Of a stretch of 64,000 nucleotides of DNA, positions 1 through 8,849 are shown piece after piece. The position numbers and the translations under genes are program-made. Below the pieces are notes generated by a model. The model was not told the origin of the DNA. It did not search any database and saw nothing but the letters and a program-made list of their open reading frames with translations. This stretch comes from an uncultured Eubacteriales bacterium (GTDB taxonomy: Bacteria > Bacillota > Clostridia > Lachnospirales > Bianqueaceae): NCBI GenBank assembly GCA_900315265.1, contig OMYN01000007.1:40554-104553 (forward strand), in the 5' to 3' direction. Numbering within the stretch: the stretch's first letter is position 1; each line of letters opens with the position of its first letter.

Positions 1-1731
1 TACATGTCCGGTACTTCCGCTGGTTTCGGTATCCATCAGCTGATGTCCGCTATGATGTGGGAAATGGACACCGTAAACGGTGAGCAGTACGGCGAAGTTG
101 CCGATGGTATGCCTACCGCTAACGATGACTTCACTGAGTGGACCGTTCCGATCCGTAAAGGAATCAAATGGTCTGACGGCGAAGACCTGACTGCAAAAGA
201 CGTTGCCTTCACCTTCAACATGATCATGGGCAACAAGAACATTTCTCAGTGCGATTACTACAACAGCGTATTTGAGTCTGTTGAAGCTACCGACGATTAC
301 ACCGTTACCATCAAAACCAAATATTCCTTCCCTCGTCTGGTTCAGAAATTTGGTGTTACCATTTGGGGTAACGATCTTCGAATCGTTCCTGAGCACATCT
401 ATTCTCAGTACGATGATGTAACCACCTTCAAAGATGAGAAGCCTGTCGTTGCAGGTCCTTACACTGTTAAAGCTTATGATGAGCTTGGTCAGTGGATCCT
501 GTACGAGCGTCGTGAAGACTGGCAGAACAGTACTTCCGGTGTTGTTTCCGGCAAAGAGCCCGCAGCACAGTATGTATGGTTCCGCTTCCTTGGCGATGAC
601 AGTGCCCGTCAGATGGCCATGGTCAACAACCAGGTCGATGTACTTTGCGAGGTTACCCCTGAAATGCTGACCTCTATGATGGATCAGAATGACAAGATCT
701 CCGCTTGGTACAAAGACTTCCCGTATGCTACTTCCGATGATCCCTGCTCCAAAGGTCTGAGCTTCTCTATCGGCCAGGGCGCTCCTTACGACAACAAGTA
801 CTTCCGTTGGGGTATTGCAGCTGCCATGAACTACGATGAGATCATGATGAACATCTTTGGCGGTATCGGACGTACTTCTCCGTTCCCGATCATTACCGAG
901 ACTTCCGCATTCCTGAAACTGTACGGAGACGAGATCCAGAATTGGCTGAAAGATTTCGAGATTCCGCTGGATGACGGCACGACTTACAAACCTTGGGATC
1001 CTGACTATGCTACTCGTATGGCCGAGACCCTTCGCGGACAGGGCTATGACATTCCGGATGACGAAGCTACCCTTACCGATATGTTTGGTATCGGTGTTTG
1101 GAAGTATGATCCGGATGCAGCTACCGAACTGCTTAAGATGGCAGGTCTTGAACTGAAAGATGGTAAGTGGTATTTCGACGGCAAAGAGTTCACGATCGCT
1201 CTGTCCTACCTTGCTGATACCGAGGCTCAGGCAGGACGTGGTGTTCAGGCTGCCTATGACCAGCTGACCAAATTCGGTCTGAACTGCACCATCGAATCTC
1301 AGTCTTCTTCTACCTGGAACACCAACGGCTCCACTGGTAACTACCAGATCGCCGGATATTGGCCGACCGGATTCATTACTGAGGATGTTTACTCTCAGAT
1401 CAATGGTTGGGATGGAGACCTGATCGTTCCGCTGGGACAGAATGGTTCCGGCCAGGGTACTCGTTGGAATAACCAGGAAGCTACGGATATTATCCATAAG
1501 CTTGCTGAGACTGACCCGTCCAGCCCGGATGCTCATAAACTGGCTCTTCAGTTCCTTGAGGTCGCTATTGAGGATCTGCCTTTCATCGGCTTCCAGTCCG
1601 GTGTTAAGTGCGTTCCTACCAACAGCACTTATTGGACCAACTATCCTACCGCAGACAACGCTTACAACGGACCGTGGTGGTGGTGGAGCTGCTTCAAGTA
1701 TATCGTTAACGAGCTGAAACCCGTAGAGTAA
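1..1731 (+). CDS. ABC importer substrate-binding protein, family 5 (5' end missing)
   Basis: This is the extracytoplasmic solute-binding protein of the importer encoded just downstream. The reading frame is open at base 1 (Tyr codon), so the signal peptide and first part of the protein lie outside the window; 576 residues are visible. The segment around IRKGIKWSDGEDLTAKDV is the hallmark of SBP family 5 (DppA/OppA). The C-terminus is rich in aromatic residues (YWTNYPTADNAYNGPWWWW), a pattern I associate with family 5 proteins that bind oligosaccharides, such as thermophile cellobiose/mannoside binders, more than with peptide binders. That substrate suggestion is inference. A strong hairpin terminator follows and separates it from the permease genes, consistent with higher expression of the binding protein. 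Confidence 0.93.
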   Translation, partial: YMSGTSAGFGIHQLMSAMMWEMDTVNGEQYGEVADGMPTANDDFTEWTVPIRKGIKWSDGEDLTAKDVAFTFNMIMGNKNISQCDYYNSVFESVEATDDYTVTIKTKYSFPRLVQKFGVTIWGNDLRIVPEHIYSQYDDVTTFKDEKPVVAGPYTVKAYDELGQWILYERREDWQNSTSGVVSGKEPAAQYVWFRFLGDDSARQMAMVNNQVDVLCEVTPEMLTSMMDQNDKISAWYKDFPYATSDDPCSKGLSFSIGQGAPYDNKYFRWGIAAAMNYDEIMMNIFGGIGRTSPFPIITETSAFLKLYGDEIQNWLKDFEIPLDDGTTYKPWDPDYATRMAETLRGQGYDIPDDEATLTDMFGIGVWKYDPDAATELLKMAGLELKDGKWYFDGKEFTIALSYLADTEAQAGRGVQAAYDQLTKFGLNCTIESQSSSTWNTNGSTGNYQIAGYWPTGFITEDVYSQINGWDGDLIVPLGQNGSGQGTRWNNQEATDIIHKLAETDPSSPDAHKLALQFLEVAIEDLPFIGFQSGVKCVPTNSTYWTNYPTADNAYNGPWWWWSCFKYIVNELKPVE

Positions 1732-1830
1732 TCCTTATAAGGAACTCAAAAGGCTTACGCTGTCAGTTTCGATAAACTGTGAAGTAAACCGGAAAGCACA
1801 CCGCTTTTCGAAACAAAACAACTAAAAAGG

Positions 1831-1860
1831 GATGCCCCAGGCAAACCTGGGGCATCTTTT
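1831..1860 (+). terminator. Rho-independent terminator/attenuator between binding protein and permease genes
   Basis: A perfect 10-bp stem (GATGCCCCAG at 1831-1840 with CTGGGGCATC at 1847-1856) closes a 6-nt loop and is followed by TTTT. No consensus promoter is obvious in the 40 bases before the permease start, so the permease and ATPase genes are probably reached by read-through at a reduced level. Confidence 0.88.
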
Positions 1861-1898
1861 GCTCTTACTGAACTCTTACAGAAAAGGAAGTGTTAGGG

Positions 1899-2897
1899 TT
1901 GAAATTCTGGAAATATTTTGGAAAAAGAGCTTTGACCTGGCTGCTTACTATCTGGATCGGCGTAACATTCATCTTCTTTATCCCTCGTATGTTCCCGTCA
2001 GATCCTGTTGAGACCATGATTGGTCAGATTACAGCCCGCTCTGGCTCTATGGACCCGACCGCTCTTGAAGCGATGCGTCATTCCCTTCGCGTTCAGTTCG
2101 GCCTCGAAGGTTCACTTTTACAACAGTATGGTTCCTATCTTTGGAAGGGACTTCTGCATTTTGATTTTGGTCCGTCATTGATGAGTTATCCGACACCTGC
2201 CGGTGAGATCGTCGGGACTTATATGCCTTATACGGTCGGCCTGTGCACCGTTTCCACTATCCTGGCTTGGATCATCGGAAACGCTATCGGTCTTCTTGCA
2301 GGTTTCCGTAAAGATAAAAAAATTTCGAAAATTCTTGAGGGTATTGCGATCGTTATTTACCCGATTCCTTATTATATAGTCGCTCTGGTATTTCAGATCG
2401 TCTTCGCTTTTATTTTAGGATGGTTCCCGATCACGACCACTATCAATAACATGGCTGGATTCGGAACCTGGCTTGCTTCTCTTCTCAGAGCATCTGTTCT
2501 TCCTATGCTCTCCATGCTGCTGGTAAGCACCGGATGGTGGATCATTTCCATGAAATCCCTGTCCTCCAACGTTGCAGAAGAAGACTTCGTTCAGTATGCC
2601 CGTTATCGTGGCCTTTCCGAAGGTAAGATCGGCAGAAGCTATGTTCTGAAGAACACGATTCTTACTCAGATCACGGCGCTGGCATTGAGCTTGGGCGGCG
2701 TATTCAACGGCTCCATTATGACCGAGGTAATTTTCGGATATCCCGGAGTCGGCAAACTGATCCAGAAAGCCATCACCATGTCGGATTACAACATGATCCT
2801 GGCTACGATCACTATTTCCATCATCGCGATTTCTACTATGACATTTATCGTGGATCTGATTCTGCCGCTCTTTGATCCGCGTATTCGTTACGCGTAA
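1899..2897 (+). CDS. ABC importer permease, DppB/OppB type
   Basis: First inner-membrane permease of the importer (BPD_transp_1 fold). About six membrane segments are visible, and the cytoplasmic EAA-type loop (EEDFVQYARYRGLSEGKI) contacts the ATPases. The family C-terminal signature FGYPGVGKLIQKAI is present. I chose the TTG at 1899 (MKFWKYFGKRALTW) because AGGAAG at 1885-1890 lies 8 nt upstream. A GTG at 1890 is in frame but overlaps that ribosome binding site. Length (332 residues) is normal for the family. It lies 14 nt upstream of the second permease, in one operon with it. Confidence 0.92.
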   Translation: MKFWKYFGKRALTWLLTIWIGVTFIFFIPRMFPSDPVETMIGQITARSGSMDPTALEAMRHSLRVQFGLEGSLLQQYGSYLWKGLLHFDFGPSLMSYPTPAGEIVGTYMPYTVGLCTVSTILAWIIGNAIGLLAGFRKDKKISKILEGIAIVIYPIPYYIVALVFQIVFAFILGWFPITTTINNMAGFGTWLASLLRASVLPMLSMLLVSTGWWIISMKSLSSNVAEEDFVQYARYRGLSEGKIGRSYVLKNTILTQITALALSLGGVFNGSIMTEVIFGYPGVGKLIQKAITMSDYNMILATITISIIAISTMTFIVDLILPLFDPRIRYA

Positions 2898-2911
2898 GGA
2901 GGCCAGCAGAA

Positions 2912-3754
2912 ATGAAATTCGCAAAATTCTGGAAAAATTCCAATGCGAGGGTACATGTTGGTTTCGTCATCACCTGTATCTTCATCATAATTGGTTTTGT
3001 AGTTTTCTATTTCCCGCACATCAATCCTTTTACATTTAACTCCTATGCAAATAACCTGAATCCTTCACCCCAGCATTGGCTGGGTACGACGGCCATGGGC
3101 CAGGATGTTGTATGGCTTCTGATCGAGGCCATTCATAATTCACTCTGCATTGGTGTTACCGTAGCCTTCCTGGGTACTGTTGTCGGTGTATTTGTCGGAC
3201 TGTTAGCCGGTTTCTCAGGCGGTGCGCTGGACCGTGTCCTTTCGACTATTACCGATACCTTCATCGTTATTCCTTCTCTGCCGATCCTGATTCTTATGAC
3301 CGCGCTGATGAAAGGAACGATGACCTGGTTCGTAATGGCCCTGGTACTGGCAATGTTCGCCTGGGCTTGGCCGAGCCGTCAGATCCGTTCTATGGCGCTT
3401 TCCATGCGTGAGCGTGACTTTATCCGTACAGCGGAGTTCTCCGGCGAGAACCGTGTTCAGATCATTGCGACCGAGGTACTGCCTTATGTTCTGTCCTGGT
3501 CTCTTTCCAACTTCATGAACGCCGTTCTGAACGCGATCGCCTCCGAGTCTTCTCTGGCAGTTCTGGGTCTTTCACCTGCAAACCTGGTTTCCTTAGGTAA
3601 TATGATCAACTGGGCCATGGCTAAAAACGCCATCTTCCAGAAACGGTACTTCTGGATCTTCGCACCTATCGGTGCGACGATCATCATGTTCGTTGGACTG
3701 TTCTTACTGATCACCGGTTATAACGATTATCTGCAGGCAAGGAGGGGAAGGTAA
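2912..3754 (+). CDS. ABC importer permease, DppC/OppC type
   Basis: Second permease subunit, pairing with the product of 1899-2897. It has a short cytoplasmic N-terminus, a first membrane helix at about residues 17-35, then the typical NPSPQHWLGTTAMGQDV segment and five further helices. The EAA loop is RERDFIRTAEFSGENRVQII. The start at 2912 follows AAGGAGG with 11 nt spacing. At 280 residues it is a standard DppC, unlike the enlarged paralogue at 20052. The ATPase gene starts 5 nt after its stop. Confidence 0.92.
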   Translation: MKFAKFWKNSNARVHVGFVITCIFIIIGFVVFYFPHINPFTFNSYANNLNPSPQHWLGTTAMGQDVVWLLIEAIHNSLCIGVTVAFLGTVVGVFVGLLAGFSGGALDRVLSTITDTFIVIPSLPILILMTALMKGTMTWFVMALVLAMFAWAWPSRQIRSMALSMRERDFIRTAEFSGENRVQIIATEVLPYVLSWSLSNFMNAVLNAIASESSLAVLGLSPANLVSLGNMINWAMAKNAIFQKRYFWIFAPIGATIIMFVGLFLLITGYNDYLQARRGR

Positions 3755-3759
3755 GACCT

Positions 3760-4734
3760 ATGATTAAAATTGATAACCTGTCCACTTCTTATGAAACGAT
3801 GGACGGAGACGTTCATGTTTTAAATGACCTGAACTTTACGATTAACGACAATGAGATCTTCGGAATTGCCGGTGAGTCCGGATGCGGTAAGACGACTCTT
3901 CTGAAAGCCCTGTACGATCTGGTTTATTACCCCTTAAAGATCGATAAAGGCAAGATTACATTGAGCGGAACGAAGAACGGAAAAGAATTCAGCTATGATT
4001 CCGGAGAGATCCGTAAAGCATGGTGGAATAACATTTCTTATGTTCCTCAGGCTGCCCAGTCTGTACTGGATCCTATTTCCCGTCTGAAAAAACAGTTCCT
4101 GGATTCCATTCCCAAGGAAGACAAGCATAATGAGACCGAGCAGCAAACTCTGGAAAGAGTCGGAAAATATCTGGAACAGCTGAGTCTGTCTCCTGATATT
4201 CTGGAAGCATATCCTTTCCAGCTGTCCGGCGGTATGAGACAGCGTGCCATCATTGCGCTGGCTACCTTCATGAGCCCCAACGTTGTTCTGGCTGATGAGC
4301 CTACTACGGCGCTGGATGTAGTTGTTCAAAAGGGTATCCTGCTGATGCTGATGGATCTGCAGAAGACCCTGAAGAATACGATCGTTATCGTAAGCCATGA
4401 TATGGGTGTTCATTATCAGATCACCGATCGTATGGCTATCATGTATTCCGGAAGCATTTCTGAGATCGGTAAGACGGAGGATATTTTCGAGCATCCTATC
4501 CATCCTTACACGCAGGGACTGGTAGCAGCCCTTCCCCGTGTTGGTGATAAGAGTGCAAAAGAAGGCATCCCCGGACGTCCGCCGGCTTTAAAGAATCCTC
4601 CCAAAGGCTGCCGTTTCGCTCCTCGCTGCCCCTATGCGACCGATCGCTGCAGAAGCGAAGTTCCGGTATTCAGAGAGTACCTGCCGGGCCGCTTTGCTGC
4701 CTGCCATAAATTGGAAGAGGAGGGTGTAAAATAA
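3760..4734 (+). CDS. ABC importer ATPase, DppD/OppD type
   Basis: First cytoplasmic ATPase of the importer. Walker A is GESGCGKTTLLKAL (about residues 41-54), the signature is [14 protein letters not shown], Walker B is [12 protein letters not shown] and the switch His is in IVSHDMG. The C-terminal oligopeptide/dipeptide ATPase extension contains the Cys cluster CRFAPRCPYATDRC, which in this family can hold an iron-sulfur cluster. Its stop overlaps the start of the next ATPase by one base (TAATG), indicating translational coupling. Confidence 0.93.
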   Translation: MIKIDNLSTSYETMDGDVHVLNDLNFTINDNEIFGIAGESGCGKTTLLKALYDLVYYPLKIDKGKITLSGTKNGKEFSYDSGEIRKAWWNNISYVPQAAQSVLDPISRLKKQFLDSIPKEDKHNETEQQTLERVGKYLEQLSLSPDILEAYPFQLSGGMRQRAIIALATFMSPNVVLADEPTTALDVVVQKGILLMLMDLQKTLKNTIVIVSHDMGVHYQITDRMAIMYSGSISEIGKTEDIFEHPIHPYTQGLVAALPRVGDKSAKEGIPGRPPALKNPPKGCRFAPRCPYATDRCRSEVPVFREYLPGRFAACHKLEEEGVK

Positions 4735-5741
4735 TGTCCGAAACTACAACTGCAAATAAAAACCTTCTTCTGGATATCCAGGGAGTTACCAAGATCTTCC
4801 GTATCGGAGGAATGATCCGTGGTAAAAAGATGACAGCCATCGATAACGTGTCTCTGCAGATCACGGCGGAGAGACCGGTCATCCTGTCTATCGTAGGTGA
4901 GTCCGGATGCGGAAAATCTACTCTGTGCAAGATGGTCCTCCGCATTCATAAACCGGATGGCGGCGACATCGTTCTTGACGGCAGAAAGTATTCCGATAAA
5001 AAGTCCTATAAAAAGAAGGAATTCATGAAGGAAGTTCAGCCTATCTTCCAGAACCCTTATGAATCCTTCTCCGCCCGTAAAGCTGTCGATACTTACCTTT
5101 ACAATACTGCCCTTCATTTCGGAACGGCTAAGAACAAGAAAGAGGCTATGGAGGCGGCTGATGACGCCCTCAAAAATGTAGGTATGTCTCTTGATGTCGT
5201 TAAGGGTAAGTTCTCTGCACAGTTTTCCGGCGGTGAGCTGCAGCGTATCTCTATCGCGCGTGCCCTTATCACTCGTCCTAAGCTGATCATTGCCGATGAG
5301 CCTGTTGCAGCCGTTGACGCGTCCATGAAGATGAACATCGTCAACCTTTTCAAAGAGCTGAAAGATAAGTATAATATCTCCTTCATCTACATTACTCACG
5401 ATCTTTCTACTGCCTACTATGTATCTGATTACATCGCTACGCTGTACCGCGGCCAGGAGATCGAGTATGGTCCTGCTAAGGAATTGATGGATCATCCGGC
5501 TCATCCTTATACGCAGCTGCTGCTTGATTCCATTCCGCGTATCGGCGATAAATGGAATGAAAACGACAGTATGGCCCTGCCGGATATCGAGACAAAAGAA
5601 TTTGCCATCAATTACTGCAAGTATGCTCCCCGCTGCCCGTATGCGACGGACGAGTGCAAAAAAGGTCGTCCTGCTATGAAGGATATCGGAAAAGGCAGAA
5701 AGGTTGCCTGCTTCCATCCTTTGTATACGGAAAAAGCATAA
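4734..5741 (+). CDS. ABC importer ATPase, DppF/OppF type
   Basis: Second ATPase, forming the heterodimer with the preceding product. Walker A is [14 protein letters not shown], the signature FSGGELQRISIARAL and Walker B LIIADEPVAAVDAS. The usual Ser-Ala-Leu-Asp is Ala-Ala-Val-Asp here, a mild change. The C-terminal extension again has the Cys set (CKYAPRCPYATDEC). It is the last gene of the operon and is followed by a strong terminator at 5825-5866. Confidence 0.93.
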   Translation: MSETTTANKNLLLDIQGVTKIFRIGGMIRGKKMTAIDNVSLQITAERPVILSIVGESGCGKSTLCKMVLRIHKPDGGDIVLDGRKYSDKKSYKKKEFMKEVQPIFQNPYESFSARKAVDTYLYNTALHFGTAKNKKEAMEAADDALKNVGMSLDVVKGKFSAQFSGGELQRISIARALITRPKLIIADEPVAAVDASMKMNIVNLFKELKDKYNISFIYITHDLSTAYYVSDYIATLYRGQEIEYGPAKELMDHPAHPYTQLLLDSIPRIGDKWNENDSMALPDIETKEFAINYCKYAPRCPYATDECKKGRPAMKDIGKGRKVACFHPLYTEKA

Positions 5742-5824
5742 CCAGAAACGGTTATGCAGTCCGAATACCGCAATGCGAATCCACAAAGCGGTGCAATAAA
5801 TCGAATTCCAGAATTTCACATCCC

Positions 5825-5866
5825 GACAAGAGGAGCTGTCTAAATAGACAGCCCCTCTTGTCGTAT
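5825..5866. terminator. Bidirectional terminator between importer operon and histidine kinase gene
   Basis: Arms 5825-5840 and 5847-5862 pair over 16 bases with one mismatch (A5834/C5853) around a 6-nt loop. The two genes converge here, so the hairpin can serve both, although the T-runs on either side are short and interrupted. Confidence 0.82.
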
Positions 5867-5880
5867 ATATATGAAATCTT

Positions 5881-7182
5881 TTAATTCCTTGCTATCGTAA
5901 AAGTAAAAGTCGTCCCTTCTTTTTGACTGCTGGTACAAGTCAGCGTTCCATGGTTTTGGTCGGCGATGCTTTTGGCTATAGAAAGCCCTAAGCCAAAACC
6001 TGAGCTTTTACCGCTGGACGTTCGGGAAGGATCCGCGCGGTAAAACCGTTCAAAAATATGAGGAAGATCCTGAGCTGAAATTAGTTTGCCGAAATTTGTC
6101 ACGGAAAAAGATAGCATTTCCTTTCCCTTTTTATTTTTCGAAGAAGACAGTCTCACATTTATAGAAGTCCCCTTCTCACCGTATTTTAATGCATTGTCTA
6201 GCAGGATATGGATCAGCTGCTTGATCATATCCACGTCGTAAACGGCAAAGCAATCATCCTGAACGGAAGATTCGATCGACATGCCGCCTTCAAAAGCGAC
6301 CGGTTCGAACGTTAAAACGCTGGACTGGACAAGGTTGGATAAATTATCTCTGACCGGAACCAAAGGCATTTTATCGGCATCTTCTTTTGCAAGAAAGAGC
6401 ATATCGTTAATAAGCTTTTTCATCCTTTCCCCTTCATCCCGGGTGGAAAGGAGCCACTGCTGCTGGCTTTTGACCGCTTCGTCAAGGTGATGCATCATGA
6501 TCTGATTGTTAGCCATTATAACGGATAAGGGAGTTTTCAGTTCATGGGAGGCATCTGCGGTAAATTGTTTTTGTCTTTCGTAGGAACGCTGTACTGGTTT
6601 TACGGCAATCGATGCTAAAAAGTGACAAACAACATAGAGGATGATCAGGACCGGGATGATGATAAGGGCCGCGCTGATCAAGAGGGAGCGAACGGGCTGA
6701 GTCAGATTGGAAGAGGAAATAAAAGCGATCCTGGTGCTTTGATCTTCCATTTCTTTCTTTTCATAAATCAGATGGAGGGAAGCCAATTTGCCACTCATTT
6801 TATTGGATCCGAACGAAGAAGAAACCGCTTTATTAAGAGTATCGTCGCTGATCACGGCGTTTTGAGCATCCGTATCCGTGATCTGTCCCTGAGAGTCGAC
6901 CGTAACGACAACGACCGGAATAAAGGGAGAATTATTATCCTCAGGCCGGTCCTGTCCCTCTTGTCCGGGCCCCATCATAGGCTCTCTTGTCTGGCTGTTG
7001 AGAGCCATTTCCAATGTCCTCTGGCAGTTGCGGAAATTGCTCCGATAAGTCGAGACTAAAAGCGCGGCCAGCACGGCCGCGATTACCATCGACACCATAC
7101 CCATACAGATCCAGGTAAACCGCACCCGCATCTTGTCGATGACGGAGGAGGATCTGGCGGCGCCGCGAGTCTTTTTCTTCAT
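5881..7182 (-). CDS. Membrane sensor histidine kinase
   Basis: Two-component sensor of the HisKA/HATPase_c type, 433 residues. Membrane helix 1 is about residues 23-45, an extracytoplasmic sensor region about 46-165, and membrane helix 2 about 166-192. The H-box FTADASHELKTPLSV puts the phosphorylated His near residue 213. The N-box LDNALKYGEKG, F-box IFERFYRADPSRTS and G-box GFGLGLSIAKSIAD are intact. It starts one base after the stop of the response regulator gene and is coupled to it. The adjacent divergent VTC/DUF4956/Cthe_2159 genes are the likely targets (inference from position). Confidence 0.93.
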   Translation of the reverse strand: MKKKTRGAARSSSVIDKMRVRFTWICMGMVSMVIAAVLAALLVSTYRSNFRNCQRTLEMALNSQTREPMMGPGQEGQDRPEDNNSPFIPVVVVTVDSQGQITDTDAQNAVISDDTLNKAVSSSFGSNKMSGKLASLHLIYEKKEMEDQSTRIAFISSSNLTQPVRSLLISAALIIIPVLIILYVVCHFLASIAVKPVQRSYERQKQFTADASHELKTPLSVIMANNQIMMHHLDEAVKSQQQWLLSTRDEGERMKKLINDMLFLAKEDADKMPLVPVRDNLSNLVQSSVLTFEPVAFEGGMSIESSVQDDCFAVYDVDMIKQLIHILLDNALKYGEKGTSINVRLSSSKNKKGKEMLSFSVTNFGKLISAQDLPHIFERFYRADPSRTSSGKSSGFGLGLSIAKSIADQNHGTLTCTSSQKEGTTFTFTIARN

Positions 7183-7183
7183 A

Positions 7184-7852
7184 TCATTCCTCCAGATGGT
7201 AGCCGACCCGTCTGACCATGGTGATCTGCACCTTGCTTCCTACAAAAGCGATTTTTTTCCTAAGGAAGGAAATATAGGCTTCCACATTATTGCCTTCGGC
7301 ATCAGAATCGGGCCCCCACACCTTATTGATCAGTTCCTCTTTGGAAACGATCGTCTCTTTGTGTGCCATCAGGATCTTGAGAACAAGAAATTCTTTCTGA
7401 CTCAGAGACAGGCTTTTGGCGCCGCAGGAAAGCTCCATGGTCTCCATATTCAGTTCCAGATCACCGTACTGCATGGTATCCATGGTCACGTCACCGGTCC
7501 TCCGGCCTAAGGCGCGTACCCTGGCTAATAGTTCCTGCATTTCAAAAGGCTTGGTCATATAATCGTCCGCCCCGGAGTCCAGCCCCTCGATCTTATTGAT
7601 CAGCTGATCCTTAGCGGTCAGCATCAGGACCGGTGTCTTCACGTGGTGGCTGCGCAGGCGCCGGACGACTTCAAAGCCGTCCATATAAGGCAGCATCACG
7701 TCCAGGATAATAACGTCAAAAGAGCCGGTAAGACCGTATTCAAGGCCGTCCCGTCCGTCATATACCACCGTGACCTGATGTTTTTCTTCTTTGAGGATCT
7801 GTCCGAGGGCGTCTGCCAGACGGGTCTCATCTTCCACGATTAAGACATTCAT
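7184..7852 (-). CDS. OmpR-family response regulator
   Basis: DNA-binding response regulator partnered with the kinase encoded next to it. The receiver domain has the acidic pair ED near residues 7-8, phospho-acceptor Asp51 (IILDVMLPYMDG) and the conserved Lys101 (YMTKPF). A winged-helix output domain follows, ending in SFLRKKIAFVGSKVQITMVRRVGYHL. I chose ATG at 7852 because GGAGG (7860-7864) lies 7 nt upstream; a TTG at 7858 is in frame but too close to that site. Its promoter faces the VTC operon across a 232-bp intergenic region. Confidence 0.95.
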   Translation of the reverse strand: MNVLIVEDETRLADALGQILKEEKHQVTVVYDGRDGLEYGLTGSFDVIILDVMLPYMDGFEVVRRLRSHHVKTPVLMLTAKDQLINKIEGLDSGADDYMTKPFEMQELLARVRALGRRTGDVTMDTMQYGDLELNMETMELSCGAKSLSLSQKEFLVLKILMAHKETIVSKEELINKVWGPDSDAEGNNVEAYISFLRKKIAFVGSKVQITMVRRVGYHLEE

Positions 7853-7882
7853 GACCAAACCTCCGTAATGTCGATATTATTC

Positions 7883-7912
7883 ATTATACAGTTCCTTTAT
7901 CATAGAATGCAA
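7883..7912 (-). promoter_or_regulatory. Sigma-A-type promoter of the two-component operon
   Basis: Read on the minus strand, TTGCAT (7907-7912) and TATAAT (7883-7888) are separated by 18 bp. The site lies about 30 nt upstream of the response regulator start. Confidence 0.65.
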
Positions 7913-7916
7913 ACGA

Positions 7917-7931
7917 CAGGGATCATCCCTG
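7917..7931. promoter_or_regulatory. Inverted repeat in the divergent promoter region
   Basis: CAGGGAT and ATCCCTG are perfect 7-bp arms flanking one base. The repeat sits just upstream of the -35 of the regulator promoter and could be an operator serving both divergent transcripts. OmpR-family regulators more often bind direct repeats, so the assignment is tentative. Confidence 0.35.
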
Positions 7932-8084
7932 CTTTTAAGGCCGTCTTACCTCTTCTTGAAGATAATCGGAAAAGCTGAAAGAAAACAGAAAGAAAAACTT
8001 TGTTTTTTTAAGATTCCTTTCAGAATGGGATCGTATCATGAAACTATCAAACAGGAAGACACACCGATGAAAGGAGAGGCAGAG

Positions 8085-8849
8085 ATGGAGACCTTGAATC
8101 AAAGTCAGGAGATTTTCAAAAGAGTCGAGACCAAGTACCTTTTGAGCACCGATCAGTATCGGTTCGTCAGCGGACGGATGGGACAGTATATGGAAGTGGA
8201 TCAGTACGGTAAAGATACGATCAATTCCATTTATTTTGACACACCGGATTACCAGATGATCCGCCGGTCGCTGGAGAAACCTTTATATAAGGAAAAGCTG
8301 AGGCTGAGGACTTACGGACAGGGAGCCTGTCAGGGGGACCCGTCCAAAATCGTTTACGCGGAAATCAAGAAAAAGTACAAGGGGATCGTATATAAAAGAA
8401 GGCAGCCGATCACGCAGGATCAGGCAGAAGAGTGGCTCTACCGGATGGGATCCAGGCCGCTGGACACGCAGATCGCCCGGGAGATCGACTATATGCTGGA
8501 GTTCTACCGTCCGCAGCCGGCCGTGTATATAGGGTGCGAAAGGATCGCCATGGCGGGAAAGGACGATCCCAACCTGAGAGCGACCTTTGATTTTGATATC
8601 CGTTACCGGACCGGGCAGCTGCGGCTTTCCCAGGGAAGCCTTGGAAAGTTTTTGATCGATCCGGAAGCAGTTCTTTTGGAGGTCAAGGTACCGGGGGCCA
8701 TGCCCTTATGGATGGTACAGATACTGGAAGAAGCCGGGGCCCGTCAGACTTCTTTCAGCAAATACGGGACCTATTATCGTAACGTCGTCTGCGGCAGGGA
8801 AGACCTCACGCAGCTCAATATCAATAAAAAGGAGTCACAGGCATGCTGA
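8085..8849 (+). CDS. VTC-domain (polyphosphate polymerase-like) protein
   Basis: Predicted cytoplasmic protein with the VTC catalytic tunnel fold of the triphosphate tunnel metalloenzyme superfamily; eukaryotic Vtc4 makes polyphosphate from ATP. Visible strands carry the conserved basic/acidic residues: FKRVETKYLLS (residues 11-21), YFDTPDY, KLRLRTYG, EIKKKYKGIVYKRR, RATFDFDIRYR and LEVKVPG near the C-terminus. I chose ATG 8085 because AAGGAGAGG lies just before it; upstream in-frame Met codons lack this. The length (254 residues) fits bacterial members. The stop overlaps the next start by 7 bp. Bacterial VTC proteins beside DUF4956 genes recur in Bacillota, but their product is not established. 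Confidence 0.85.
   Translation: METLNQSQEIFKRVETKYLLSTDQYRFVSGRMGQYMEVDQYGKDTINSIYFDTPDYQMIRRSLEKPLYKEKLRLRTYGQGACQGDPSKIVYAEIKKKYKGIVYKRRQPITQDQAEEWLYRMGSRPLDTQIAREIDYMLEFYRPQPAVYIGCERIAMAGKDDPNLRATFDFDIRYRTGQLRLSQGSLGKFLIDPEAVLLEVKVPGAMPLWMVQILEEAGARQTSFSKYGTYYRNVVCGREDLTQLNINKKESQAC

Noticed and set aside
4632..5819. Long minus-strand open frame (395 codons) opposite the dppF gene
   Set aside because: It is a shadow of a clear ABC ATPase gene and encodes no recognisable protein.
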